Shown: positions 14,416 through 23,230, counted from the first letter of the stretch. The stretch is DNA of 27,728 bases from CAZHUN01 sp043801115 (GCA_043801115.1 JAZDMJ010000032.1:1-27728), one strand, 5' to 3'. A program made the numbers and translations. The notes: a model not told the origin generated them from the letters alone.

Positions 14416-15341
14416 TTTTTTTCCTTCCACGATTCAAGAGAGTGTTTTGCTTCTTCCAAAATTTCCGTCACTTGCACGCCGATTTCGGGCGTAACGCGCA
14501 AGGGCTTTCCGCTTTCAACGGAGTCTAAGAAGGCTTTCAGTTCCCAGTTCAGCGCGTTGGAAGGTTCTAAGGAAAGTTTTTTTTCTTCTCCCACTTTTTC
14601 CAAAACTTCAACAGTTTGCGCGAGCGCGTCAATGTAAAGACTTTGCTTTTCTCCAACCAAAAAAACAGTCCGCACTTTTTTGGGAGTAAGCCAGCTCATT
14701 TCGATTTCGAACAGTGTTTTTTTTCCGATTTTTCCCGAAACAAATCCCGCTTCTTCTCCCTGCTTTTTGCGGTAGCATTCTCCCGCGTATTGCAATCCTC
14801 GCGGCTTTCCGCCAAACAAATAGTGCAAAATGTCGACGGGGTGCAGTCCCAAGTCCGTCAAAATGTCCCAATTCTCGTAAATGGGGTCCAAATTAGTCCA
14901 TGTAAGTTTGGCAATGTACACTTCTCCCAACTTTCCCTCGTCCAGCCATTTTTTGGCTTCAATGAGCGCGTTGTTGTAGCGGAAAACGTGTCCTACCGTA
15001 AAAACGGACTTTTTTTGCTTCGCGAGTTCGGCCAGTTTTTTCGCGTCTTTCGAGTTCAACGCCATGGGCTTTTCTAGCAATATATTTTTTCCGGCGTTCA
15101 AGAACTTTTCGGCGATTGAAACGTGCGTTTCGTTGGGCGTGCAAATGCTGAGCGCGCGGATGGAATCGTCAACTAAAATTTTTTCGAGCGAGGCTTCCGT
15201 CGAAATGTTTGGAAATTCTTTCCTGCGCTGTTCGAGAATTTCCGCGTTCAAATCGCAGACAGTTACTTCCTGTCCAAGGCTCAAATATTCTCGGATATGG
15301 TTTTTGCCCCACCGCCCCGCTCCAATGACGGCTACTTTCAT
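14412..15341 (-). CDS. Gfo/Idh/MocA family sugar oxidoreductase
   Basis: A 309-residue NAD(P)-dependent enzyme. VAVIGAGRWGKNH (3-15) binds the cofactor, LEKPMA with Lys91 is the family EKP motif, GHVFRYN follows, and DLGLHPVD (163-170) carries His167, the usual catalytic site. Members such as WlbA/WbpB oxidise the C3 hydroxyl of UDP-N-acetylglucosaminuronate, making the 3-keto substrate of a DegT aminotransferase. That gene is directly upstream here, with ATGA overlap, and an acyltransferase follows. This order resembles a 3-acylamino-sugar module, though substrate identity is inferred. Confidence 0.9.
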   Translation of the reverse strand: MKVAVIGAGRWGKNHIREYLSLGQEVTVCDLNAEILEQRRKEFPNISTEASLEKILVDDSIRALSICTPNETHVSIAEKFLNAGKNILLEKPMALNSKDAKKLAELAKQKKSVFTVGHVFRYNNALIEAKKWLDEGKLGEVYIAKLTWTNLDPIYENWDILTDLGLHPVDILHYLFGGKPRGLQYAGECYRKKQGEEAGFVSGKIGKKTLFEIEMSWLTPKKVRTVFLVGEKQSLYIDALAQTVEVLEKVGEEKKLSLEPSNALNWELKAFLDSVESGKPLRVTPEIGVQVTEILEEAKHSLESWKEKK

Positions 15342-16411
15342 TGCAGTGCACCGTTCACGACTTCGCACACTTTTAGAACGTCTTCGGATTTCATTTTCGG
15401 ATAAACAGGCAGTGAAAGAATTTCGTTCGCGAATTTTTCCGATTGGGGGAATTCTCCCCCTTTGAAACCGTACAATTGCTTGTAAATGGGCTGCAAATTC
15501 AGCGGGAGCGGATAGTGAACTCCGTACTGCACCTCATTCTTCTGCAAAGCGGCTTCGATTTTCGCTTTCTCTTTCGAACGGATGACAAACAAATGATACG
15601 CGTGCGTCGAGTTGGGAATCAAATCCAATAGCACTTCCTTGTTCAAATTTTTTCTATAAAGTTCGGCCACTTTCTGGCGCTTTTCCACCCACTCGTCCAA
15701 TCGTTTCAATTGTTCGATTCCAATGGCCGCGCTCACCGTATTCAATCGCTCCGTGAATCCGACGACGGAGTGCTCGTACTTGGACGTTCTTCCGCAATCG
15801 CGGTAGATTTTCGCCTGCTTGGCCACTTCTTCGTTGTTGGTGGAAATCATTCCGCCGTCTCCGCCCACTGTCATGTTTTTGGCGGCGTAAAAGCTGAACG
15901 CTCCCGCGTCCCCGATGCTTCCTGCTTTTTTTCCGTTGAAAGTGGCTCCGTGCGCCTGGCATGCGTCTTCGACTACAAACCAGTTTTTTTCCTCCGCCAG
16001 TTCCTTTAACTCGTCCATGTTGCACGGCTGTCCGTACAAGTGCACGGGAATGACTCCTTTCGCATCACTCACTTTTTTCAATTGGGCGGGATCGACGAGT
16101 CCCGTATGCTCATTGATGTCGGCGAGTACGGGCGTTCCCCACGCGTGAATGATGGAATTGGAAGTGGCAATAAATGTCATGTCCGTGGTTGCCACTTTTT
16201 CTTTGGGCTTTAATCCAAGAGAAAGCAGGGCGATTTTCAACGCGGACGTTCCCGAGCTGACTGAAACGCAGTATTTGACTTCCAAATACTTAGCGAACGC
16301 TTCTTCGAACTTGGCCACGCTTTCTCCAAGAACAAAGCGTTCGTTCTGCAGCGCGTGCACGGCCGCGTCCTTCATTTCTTCCGAAAATTCCTGCTCGAAA
16401 AACTTGATCAT
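15338..16411 (-). CDS. DegT/DnrJ/EryC1/StrS family PLP aminotransferase
   Basis: A 357-residue sugar aminotransferase. SVSSGTSALKIAL (50-62) binds phosphate, EDACQAHGA (148-156) contacts PLP, and FSFYAAKNMTVGGDGG (173-188) carries the Schiff-base Lys178. GVHYPLPLNLQPIY is the family C-terminal motif. It converts a keto nucleotide sugar to an amino sugar using glutamate. The ATG at 16411 has AGGTGG a few bases upstream, better than an in-frame GTG at 16420. It heads a five-gene unit, promoter at 16454-16464. Possible substrates are the 3-keto product of the next gene or the 4-keto product of the dehydratase at 10959, which would make perosamine. Confidence 0.93.
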   Translation of the reverse strand: MIKFFEQEFSEEMKDAAVHALQNERFVLGESVAKFEEAFAKYLEVKYCVSVSSGTSALKIALLSLGLKPKEKVATTDMTFIATSNSIIHAWGTPVLADINEHTGLVDPAQLKKVSDAKGVIPVHLYGQPCNMDELKELAEEKNWFVVEDACQAHGATFNGKKAGSIGDAGAFSFYAAKNMTVGGDGGMISTNNEEVAKQAKIYRDCGRTSKYEHSVVGFTERLNTVSAAIGIEQLKRLDEWVEKRQKVAELYRKNLNKEVLLDLIPNSTHAYHLFVIRSKEKAKIEAALQKNEVQYGVHYPLPLNLQPIYKQLYGFKGGEFPQSEKFANEILSLPVYPKMKSEDVLKVCEVVNGALQ

Positions 16412-16453
16412 TTTTTCCACCTTTTTTCCCGCTTTTTAGTAATCCTTCGCTCG

Positions 16454-16464
16454 ATGTTTTTAAA
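16454..16464 (-). promoter_or_regulatory. TATA box for the aminotransferase operon
   Basis: On the minus strand GTTTAAAAACA is centred about 48 bp before the ATG at 16411, leaving a leader of about 20 nt with a good ribosome-binding site. Confidence 0.5.
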
Positions 16465-16490
16465 CCCTTTTTGGGGCAATTCCGATAGCA

Positions 16491-17654
16491 CTATTTTTTT
16501 AGGACTTCTTCATACGCGCGCTGCGTTTCCCGGGCGCATTTTTTCCACGAAAAAAACTTCGCCCTCCGGATTCCCTTCTGTTTGAGCCTATTCCGCACGG
16601 CCGAACTTTCGAGCAATTCTTCGAGTCCCTTGCAAAATGCAATCGCGTTTCCCCCTTCCACCATCCACGCCGCGTCTTTGACGACTTCCGGGGTGCTCGA
16701 CGCGCGCGCGGCCACGATGGGCAGTCCCGAAGCCATGGCTTCGACGAGCGGAAGCCCAAATCCTTCATAGGTGGAAGCGAATGCAAGCACGTCGGCCGCG
16801 TTGTAGGCCAGCGCGAGTTCGGCTTTTGAAAGCTTGACGCGGTGGATTACTTTTTCCTGCAGTCCCAGATTCGCAATCGCTTTTTCCGTTTCGGGCCTTT
16901 TCTCTCCCACGCGCACCAATATCGAATTCGGATATTTTGCGTTCAACAACTGGAACGCTTTCAATAGTGTGGGAATTCCCTTGCGCGGCTCTTCCGATCC
17001 CACATTCAATACAATGAGCGCTTTTTCATCCAGCTCCAAAGCCTTTCGCGCCCGCTTCTTGTTTCCGGGGGAAAACGTGTCGCATTCGAAGCCCAAGTGG
17101 ATGACACTGATTTTGGTTCCCGGAATGTGGTAGTATTTTTCGATTTCGCGCTTCGTAAAATTGGAAATGGCGATCACTTTTTCTGCGCTCTTCATTCCCT
17201 GCATGGCATAGTCCAGCACTTGCGAGATTCCGGGCGCGTAATGCCCCGGCAGGGCTTTGGGAATGACGTCCATGCAGCTGACAATGCACGGCTTTCGAGT
17301 GTCCGCAAGCCTTGCCAAAAACTGGTTCGAAGCGTGGTACAGCTTGTAGCCACGCGGCACGCGGTGCGGATAGTACAACGCCTTGTTCAAACTCTTTCCC
17401 AGCACGGGCAAGGGAATCGAGCCGCTCAACACTTTGACTTCCTTCTTTTTTTCCTCTTCCAAATTGTGGCGCTTCAACGGCCACGGAAGCGCTTCCGACA
17501 ATGTTCCAAAATCCAATCGCTTTTGCTTTTTCTTTCCGCCCAAATAAATCATTTCAACGCTTTCTTCCTTCAGCTCCTTGTACAAGTTCCACGCGTAATT
17601 TCCGATTCCCGTTCCTTCCGGAAAATCGTTCACCAGTGCAATGTCGGATTTCAT
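16491..17654 (-). CDS. Family 4 glycosyltransferase
   Basis: A 387-residue GT-B enzyme. GTGIGNYAWNLYKEL (15-29) is the N-terminal region, VIAISNFTKREIEKYY precedes the linker, NVGSEEPRKGIPTLLKAF opens the donor domain and STYEGFGLPLVEAMASG contains an intact EX7E motif. It resembles mannosyl- and rhamnosyltransferases of surface polysaccharides. The start overlaps the previous gene's TGA as ATGA, suggesting coupled translation. It is the last gene of the unit beginning at 21163. Confidence 0.92.
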   Translation of the reverse strand: MKSDIALVNDFPEGTGIGNYAWNLYKELKEESVEMIYLGGKKKQKRLDFGTLSEALPWPLKRHNLEEEKKKEVKVLSGSIPLPVLGKSLNKALYYPHRVPRGYKLYHASNQFLARLADTRKPCIVSCMDVIPKALPGHYAPGISQVLDYAMQGMKSAEKVIAISNFTKREIEKYYHIPGTKISVIHLGFECDTFSPGNKKRARKALELDEKALIVLNVGSEEPRKGIPTLLKAFQLLNAKYPNSILVRVGEKRPETEKAIANLGLQEKVIHRVKLSKAELALAYNAADVLAFASTYEGFGLPLVEAMASGLPIVAARASSTPEVVKDAAWMVEGGNAIAFCKGLEELLESSAVRNRLKQKGIRRAKFFSWKKCARETQRAYEEVLKK

Positions 17655-18739
17655 TTCAGCACTTCCCTGTACACGCTCTCATATTCGGCAATCTTTTTAT
17701 GCCAATCAAACCCTTTCGCAAACTTCCTGCAAGCGGCGCGCTTTTTTTCCAATCCGTGCTCTTCCTTTGAGAGCCACTTTTCCAATTCCTTTACCGCTTT
17801 TTCCGATTGTTCAAAGTCCAAGCATTCCCCGCGGCCTTTTCCCACAAAGCGCTCGAACGAGGGAATTCTGCTCAGCAACGGAATGCATTCCGCAGCCATT
17901 CCTTCCACGATGGAAATTCCGAACCCTTCGTGCGTGGAGGCGGAAACAATGAACACGGCGCGGGCGTATTCCTTTTCGAGCTCTTTTTCGGAAATTTTTC
18001 CCAAAAATACGATATTTGTGTCCAGTTTTTCCGCAAGCGCTTTCAGCTTTTTTTCGTTCCCCTTCCAGTCTTCTCCCGCAATGCGCAGCTCCGCTTTGGG
18101 AAAGTTTTTGGCCGCGCGCGCAAACACGCGCATCAATTGCTCCAAATTCTTGTTCGGCGCGAGCCTTCCAACGAACAACATTCTTCCGGAAATTTTCTTT
18201 CCCTTCAATTTCAAAAAAGTTTCCAATTCAACCGCGTTTTCAATCAATTGCGCGTTTTGGATTTTTTTGAAGCGCGAGAAATCGTCCACGCTGTCGCAAA
18301 TGATTGCGTCGAATTTTTTCAACGACTTTTCCAGCAATACTTTCGAGTACGCTTTTTTCAACCACTTTAAGGATTGCGAGTGTTCGATTCCCCCGTGCGT
18401 GTTCAGTACGAGTTTCGCCCCGTGCTCTTTTTTCGTCCACGCGAGAAAGTCGGAAAAAAAGCCGATATTGTGCACGTGCACGACTTGCGCTCCTTTCACT
18501 TTTTCCAGCACTCCCGGGGCGAACTTGTACAGTTTGAAGTCTGTAAAGGGAATGCGGTGCACGGGAATTTCCCGCACATTTTCGAACGCTTTGAGCTTTT
18601 TTCCGCCCGCGCACTTGTCCAGGCAGACGATTTTCACATTGTGGCCCCGCTTTTGCAAGTTTTTGGAGAGCGCGAGCACAAAGCTTTCAATTCCCCCCTG
18701 GCAGGGAAAAACGTGATGGGTGACTTGGACGATTTTCAT
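17651..18739 (-). CDS. Family 4 glycosyltransferase
   Basis: A 362-residue GT-B enzyme. IVQVTHHVFPCQGGIESFV (3-21) is the acceptor-domain glycine loop, VVHVHNIGF and LNTHGG are typical inner motifs, LFVGRLAPNKNLEQLMRVF opens the donor domain and STHEGFGISIVEGMA has an intact EX7E motif. Both ends show ATGA overlaps: its ATG with the GT2 stop at 18736 and its TGA with the next GT4 start at 17654. Longer frames upstream of 18739 are antisense continuation and were not used. Confidence 0.92.
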   Translation of the reverse strand: MKIVQVTHHVFPCQGGIESFVLALSKNLQKRGHNVKIVCLDKCAGGKKLKAFENVREIPVHRIPFTDFKLYKFAPGVLEKVKGAQVVHVHNIGFFSDFLAWTKKEHGAKLVLNTHGGIEHSQSLKWLKKAYSKVLLEKSLKKFDAIICDSVDDFSRFKKIQNAQLIENAVELETFLKLKGKKISGRMLFVGRLAPNKNLEQLMRVFARAAKNFPKAELRIAGEDWKGNEKKLKALAEKLDTNIVFLGKISEKELEKEYARAVFIVSASTHEGFGISIVEGMAAECIPLLSRIPSFERFVGKGRGECLDFEQSEKAVKELEKWLSKEEHGLEKKRAACRKFAKGFDWHKKIAEYESVYREVLK

Positions 18740-19686
18740 TTGTTCACTCCTTTTGCAAGGCCCCACGCGAGGCCGGACAGGAACGCGAAACTGCGCAGGA
18801 ATACGACTGTTGGAACCGTTCCCGCAACTGCTTTGTCCTTTTTCGCGCAAAAGCGCAAAAACGGCCACGCGCTGGCAATCATCAAAACAAGCGCGATGGC
18901 GGCAATCCATTGCGTGAAAGAAGAAAGCAGTATTCCCAAAACCAGCAGCGTGGCGAGCGCGATTTGCGCCTTCAATGCCGTTGTTGTATACGAGTCTTTG
19001 AGCATTTTTCCGCGGTGCTTTGAATACAATCTCACTCTCCAAAATCCACGAAAGAATTTCACGTGCAAATACTGCGCTAGGGATTCGGGGTGCGAGTGAA
19101 AAACAATCGCGTTCGGCGCGAACGCGAGCTTTTTCCCCCTTTCCGAGAGCGCGTAGGAAAATTCGGTGTCTTCTCCCGAAGCCGTCGGAAATTTTTCGTC
19201 GAATCCTCCCTGTCCCGCAAAATCATTTTTCCGGTATGCGGCCGCGTACGTGGAGACAAAATCAATGTACGGATTTTTTTTCATTTTTTCATAGCGCTCT
19301 TCGATTTCCAACTGGGAAAACCGCGCCATCCAGTTCTTCTGCCGTGTGCGGTACGCCCCTTGCACTCCCGCGATTTCCTTTTCCGCAAACGGTTTGAGCA
19401 TTTCCCGCGTGAAGTTTTTTTCGGGAACGCAGTCCGCGTCCGTAAAAATCAGGATTTCTCCCTTGGCTTTGCGCGCGCCCAGATTGCGCGCGGCAGCGGG
19501 CCCTTTCTTTTCCTGGCGGAAATACTGCACATTTTTGAACTTTTTGACAATTTGCGCGGTTTCGTCCGTGCTCGCATCGTCGACGACAATCACTTCGCAC
19601 TTTTCGTCCTGCGCCCGCAGCGCGTTCAGGCATTCTGCAATGTGCTTTTGCTCGTTGTGGCAGGGAATAATGACGCTGGCTTTCAT
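18736..19686 (-). CDS. Membrane-anchored family 2 glycosyltransferase
   Basis: A 316-residue GT-A enzyme. SVIIPCHNEQKHIAECL (4-20) and VVDDASTDETAQIV (34-47) form the nucleotide site, TDAD (82-85) the DxD, and ASGEDTEFSYAL the base region. Two hydrophobic segments near 240-275 and a third near 295-312 anchor it. It is closely similar to the GT2 at 21242-22099 in its first 90 residues, suggesting duplication. It starts 4 bp after the radical SAM gene and is presumably co-transcribed with it. Confidence 0.9.
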   Translation of the reverse strand: MKASVIIPCHNEQKHIAECLNALRAQDEKCEVIVVDDASTDETAQIVKKFKNVQYFRQEKKGPAAARNLGARKAKGEILIFTDADCVPEKNFTREMLKPFAEKEIAGVQGAYRTRQKNWMARFSQLEIEERYEKMKKNPYIDFVSTYAAAYRKNDFAGQGGFDEKFPTASGEDTEFSYALSERGKKLAFAPNAIVFHSHPESLAQYLHVKFFRGFWRVRLYSKHRGKMLKDSYTTTALKAQIALATLLVLGILLSSFTQWIAAIALVLMIASAWPFLRFCAKKDKAVAGTVPTVVFLRSFAFLSGLAWGLAKGVNK

Positions 19687-19690
19687 AACT

Positions 19691-21163
19691 TCAAGTCTTG
19701 GCTTTGAACGGTTTTTTGAACAGAAACTTGTAAAAAGTGCCCGCGCTCTTGAACAGTCTCGGAAACTCTTTCGGAGAAGAAATCCCCTGTCCGATTTTGC
19801 GCAAAATATACGAAGGTCGCAAGTAGAATTGCCTTCTCGCCTCGTCGCACCATTGCACGAGTTCCTGGTCGCTCAGTCCCGGCCTTGAAACAATTGAATT
19901 GTGCGTTCCGTCCGGCAAGAGCCACTCGTTCCAGTTTTTAGTAGTGAGAAACCCTTCGCTTTTCGCCCAATCATACGCTTCCGTTCCCGGATAGACCATG
20001 ATGGGAAAAAACTGCGCCGTGTCCGGGTCCAATTCTTTGGCAAACTGGATTGTTTTCCGGATGGTTTCGGGAGTTTCCCCCTTGTTGCCCATCATGAAGC
20101 ACCCGTGTACGAGAATTTTCGCCTTTTTCGAATCCTTCATGAACTGGCTGATTTTTTCAATCGTAGTTCCCTTGCGGATGTTGTTCAGTATTTCCTGCAC
20201 TCCGCTTTCAAATCCCAAGCACATGAGCCTGCAGCCCGCCTTTTTCATCCACTCCAAGGTTTCCAAGTCAATGTCCGCGCGCGAATTGCACGTCCATGTG
20301 ATTTTCAAACCCCTTTGAAGGATTTCCTGGCACAATTCAATCGTCCGCTGCTTGTCCTGCGTGAGCGTGTCGTCTTCAATCATCACATCTTTCACTTGGG
20401 GCAGGTTTTTCGAAATCCAGTCCAATTCATCCACTACATTTTTCACGCTTCTTGCCCTGTACGTCCTTCCCATCAAGGTTTGGGGCCACTCGCAGAATGT
20501 ACAACGGTACTTGCATCCCCTTCCCGTCATGATTGTCACTTCCGGGTACAGCACGCTGGGGTAAAAGTAATGCTCGATTTTCAAATGCCACTTGTACACT
20601 TCGGAAACGAACGGCAGCGCGTCCAGCTCTTCCCCGCTCAAGAACGCGTGCTCGGGATTGTGAATAATTTTTCCCTTTTCGCGGAACGAAATTCCATTCA
20701 CGCTTTTCCAGTCTTTTCCCCCGTCCAGTTTTTGCGCCAGCTCGCGCGCAATCGCGTCGAATTCCATGCGCGCGACCGCGTCAAAGGCGAGGCAGTCCTT
20801 GAGCGCTTCTTCGGGCAATACTCCCACGTGCGTTCCCACCGCGAGAATGAACGTTTCTGGCAGCCATTGCTTGAGCTTTTTCGCGATTTCAATATCGTTC
20901 CAATAACTCGCGGTGACGGTTTCCAGCACAATCAAATCCGGTGCAAACGCTTTCGCGTCCGCTTCCAAATCCGAAATTGTTTTCTCTTCCGCGGGCGCGT
21001 CGTACAATTCCACTTTGTGCCCCGCCTGTTCGAGCGCTCCCGTGCAATAGCCGAGCCAGATGGGATAGTACAGGCAGCCTCCTTTCGAAACTCCAGGACT
21101 TCTCGAATCGCGCGAAAATTTTTCAAAAAACGGCGGATTCAATGCGAGAATTTTCAGGCTCAT
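19691..21163 (-). CDS. B12-binding-type radical SAM enzyme of unknown reaction
   Basis: A 490-residue protein. Residues 1 to about 150 form a cobalamin-binding-type Rossmann domain (LDNA order typical of BchE/HpnP-like enzymes), but no DxHxxG motif is visible, so cobalamin, if bound, lacks that His ligand. The radical SAM core begins at about 205, with the [4Fe-4S] cluster site CKYRCTFC (Cys217, Cys221, Cys224). MGNKGETPETIRKTI is typical of the group. Relatives methylate unactivated carbons or rearrange lipids and cofactors. It heads an operon with a GT2 and two GT4 genes, so a sugar, polyprenyl carrier or membrane lipid is a reasonable substrate; this is inference. Confidence 0.87.
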   Translation of the reverse strand: MSLKILALNPPFFEKFSRDSRSPGVSKGGCLYYPIWLGYCTGALEQAGHKVELYDAPAEEKTISDLEADAKAFAPDLIVLETVTASYWNDIEIAKKLKQWLPETFILAVGTHVGVLPEEALKDCLAFDAVARMEFDAIARELAQKLDGGKDWKSVNGISFREKGKIIHNPEHAFLSGEELDALPFVSEVYKWHLKIEHYFYPSVLYPEVTIMTGRGCKYRCTFCEWPQTLMGRTYRARSVKNVVDELDWISKNLPQVKDVMIEDDTLTQDKQRTIELCQEILQRGLKITWTCNSRADIDLETLEWMKKAGCRLMCLGFESGVQEILNNIRKGTTIEKISQFMKDSKKAKILVHGCFMMGNKGETPETIRKTIQFAKELDPDTAQFFPIMVYPGTEAYDWAKSEGFLTTKNWNEWLLPDGTHNSIVSRPGLSDQELVQWCDEARRQFYLRPSYILRKIGQGISSPKEFPRLFKSAGTFYKFLFKKPFKAKT

Positions 21164-21183
21164 GAGGTATTCCTTCTTCCAAT

Positions 21184-21193
21184 CCTATAAATA
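21184..21193 (-). promoter_or_regulatory. TATA box for the radical SAM operon
   Basis: CTATAAATAC on the plus strand (GTATTTATAG on the minus) is centred about 25 bp before the ATG at 21163. A GAAGGA lies between box and start. Confidence 0.6.
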
Positions 21194-21241
21194 CGTTTTT
21201 GGTGCGGTACGATTCGGGAAATTTTGGTACGAAAACGGCAA

Positions 21242-22099
21242 TCAAACGAGCAGTTTTCCAAAGCGGACGCTTCCCCACACGCGCGCCGCTTTTACAAGTA
21301 CAACATATGCGATTCCCGACAGCACAATCGCAATCGCGTGCAAAAAACTCTTGTTTTCGATGAACTGAATTCCCTGCGGAGAGGAAAGTCCAAACTGTTT
21401 TTTCCACAATCCCGTCGCCACTTTGAAATCCTCGCGCGCGGGCCTCCAAAAATTCCACTTGATTTTCAAGAACTCCCTTGTTCGCTCGGGGTGTTTTTTG
21501 TACAATAATGGATCCACTTCGTGCTTCCATACCCTGCTCCACGCATAGGAAAGTTTTCCGGCAAGCCCTTTCGGCGCTTCGTGTTTGTGCTCGAATTCGG
21601 CCCGCGTTCGAACCACTGTAAAGCCCAAGTCCTGCACTTTGAACACCGTGTCCGTGTCTTCGCGATAGTTCGAAGGGAATTCCTCGTCGAACAGTCCCGC
21701 TTTTTCGAGCACGTCTTTCCGGTACGCGGTTGAAGTTCCGCCATACTCGTTGAACGAGGTCGTGATTCCAACTTTTTGGTTTTTTTCGAACGGTGCTACT
21801 AATTTTTTTAGCCAGTCTTTTTCCGCAATGCAGTCGTTGTCCATTACTGCGATGATTTTTCCTTTCGAAGCGCGGATTCCCGCATTGCGCGCGGCAGCGG
21901 GGCCTTTTCCCTTATTTTTCAAATATTTTATTCCCGAAAAATGTCCCACAATTTGCGCGGTTTCGTCCGTGCTTCCGTCGTCCACCACAATAATTTCGAA
22001 TGCGGAAAAATTCTGGCATTGCAGCGCGCCAAGCGTTTCCCGCAATAATTTTGCGCGGTTTTTCGTGGCAACAATAACGGAAACATTCAGGATTTTCAT
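21242..22099 (-). CDS. Family 2 glycosyltransferase
   Basis: A 285-residue GT-A enzyme. VSVIVATKNRAKLLRETLG (6-24) and VVDDGSTDETAQIV (38-51) form the nucleotide site, MDND (86-89) the DxD-type motif, and SNYREDTDTVFKV the base region. One hydrophobic segment lies near the C-terminus (about 252-268). It resembles the GT2 at 18736-19686. The ATG at 22099 overlaps the preceding GT4 stop as ATGA and is preferred to a start at 22117 inside that gene. It is the last gene of a two-gene unit. Confidence 0.9.
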   Translation of the reverse strand: MKILNVSVIVATKNRAKLLRETLGALQCQNFSAFEIIVVDDGSTDETAQIVGHFSGIKYLKNKGKGPAAARNAGIRASKGKIIAVMDNDCIAEKDWLKKLVAPFEKNQKVGITTSFNEYGGTSTAYRKDVLEKAGLFDEEFPSNYREDTDTVFKVQDLGFTVVRTRAEFEHKHEAPKGLAGKLSYAWSRVWKHEVDPLLYKKHPERTREFLKIKWNFWRPAREDFKVATGLWKKQFGLSSPQGIQFIENKSFLHAIAIVLSGIAYVVLVKAARVWGSVRFGKLLV

Positions 22100-23208
22100 T
22101 TTGAAACTTCTTCCCATGTTTTTTCGAGCCTGTCCGCGGCTTTTTTGATGGTGTATTCCTGTTCGACGAGCGCGCGCGCCTTCTTTTCGTACTCTTTGCG
22201 CAGTTTGGAGTCTTCAATAAATGCAATGATTCCCTGCGCGATGCTTTCCGGGTCTTTCGGTTTTACCAACAATGTAGAGTCGCGGACGAATTCTTTCACG
22301 GATCCAATATCTGTGACGACGCACGCTTTTCCCCACGCCATATATTCAAGCAGCGAAATGGAAGTGGGCGCTTCGTATACGAGCGAGTGCGGTCCGATTT
22401 CCGTCGCTGCCGCCACTTTTTCGCACTCGTCGTGCTGGATCGGGCCGGCAAGGATGACATTTTCTTTCAAATCCAGCTGGTTGGCCAGCTCCTGCAAATC
22501 CTTCGCGTTTTTTCCCCAGCCGAAAATGACGTACTTGTACTCTGGATAGGAGGGCACCACATACTGCATGGCGCGAATCACATATTCGATTCCTTTCGCG
22601 TTGCTGCTCCACAATGATTTGATGCTCGTAATCAAGTGCTCTCCATATTTTTCTCGAATTGAGCTTCCGTCCGCCTTCAAATTGTAATTGTCCAAATTCA
22701 CGGCGCCCGGCTGGATTTCGATTTTTTCCTCGGGAACGCCGAACTTCAAGTATTGTTTTTTCATGTCGCTCGTCCAGACGACGAGCTTGTCGTAGTTGAG
22801 CTTCGGCATCAGAAATTTTTCCGTCTCGAACAATACTTTCATGTGCAGCGTGAAATTGTAGGAAGAAAGCACTTCGAGCAACAGCACGTGGGGGATTTTT
22901 TGCTGTTTTTTGATTCTGTGCCCTATATACCCCATGAGCGAATTGTTCTGGCTCTGCACCAATTCTGGCTTGAACTCTTTCGCCAGCTTCAGCGCTTTGC
23001 CGGAAAAAATCGGCCCTTCGAACTTGTGGAACGCATGGTGGCCATAGACGGGCATTCTTTCCATTCGCGCCCCTTCAACATTGTACTGCGCGTTCGTGTA
23101 CACCAAAATTTCATGCCCTCTATCCAACAACTCTTCGAGCAAATCCTTGGTGTAAATTTCCGTGCCTCCAATCGTCCCCAAACACGTTGTAATCCAGAAA
23201 ATGCGCAT
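22096..23208 (-). CDS. Family 4 glycosyltransferase
   Basis: A 370-residue GT-B enzyme. IFWITTCLGTIGGTEIYT (3-20) is the N-terminal glycine loop, IEIQPGAVNLDNY lies after the linker, and GPHSLVYEAPTSISLLEYMA contains the donor-binding region, where the two Glu residues are one position further apart than in the classical EX7E. ATG codons exist at 23214 and 23208; the second is preferred because the TATA box (23231-23240) is centred 28 bp from it. It opens a two-gene unit with the following GT2. Sugar specificity unknown. Confidence 0.9.
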   Translation of the reverse strand: MRIFWITTCLGTIGGTEIYTKDLLEELLDRGHEILVYTNAQYNVEGARMERMPVYGHHAFHKFEGPIFSGKALKLAKEFKPELVQSQNNSLMGYIGHRIKKQQKIPHVLLLEVLSSYNFTLHMKVLFETEKFLMPKLNYDKLVVWTSDMKKQYLKFGVPEEKIEIQPGAVNLDNYNLKADGSSIREKYGEHLITSIKSLWSSNAKGIEYVIRAMQYVVPSYPEYKYVIFGWGKNAKDLQELANQLDLKENVILAGPIQHDECEKVAAATEIGPHSLVYEAPTSISLLEYMAWGKACVVTDIGSVKEFVRDSTLLVKPKDPESIAQGIIAFIEDSKLRKEYEKKARALVEQEYTIKKAADRLEKTWEEVSK

Positions 23209-23230
23209 ACTCATTCCAACATTGTTTTCA

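Noticed and set aside
17097..18716. 539-codon plus-strand frame across two GT4 genes
   Set aside because: Phe/Ser-rich low-complexity antisense product without motifs.
19901..21190. 429-codon plus-strand open frame opposite the B12-type radical SAM gene
   Set aside because: Antisense shadow: no motif, no promoter, and the opposite frame carries the full CX3CX2C enzyme.
21195..21236. Imperfect direct repeat around GGTACGA between the radical SAM and GT2 genes
   Set aside because: Only two short degenerate copies; not enough to claim an operator or repeat family.
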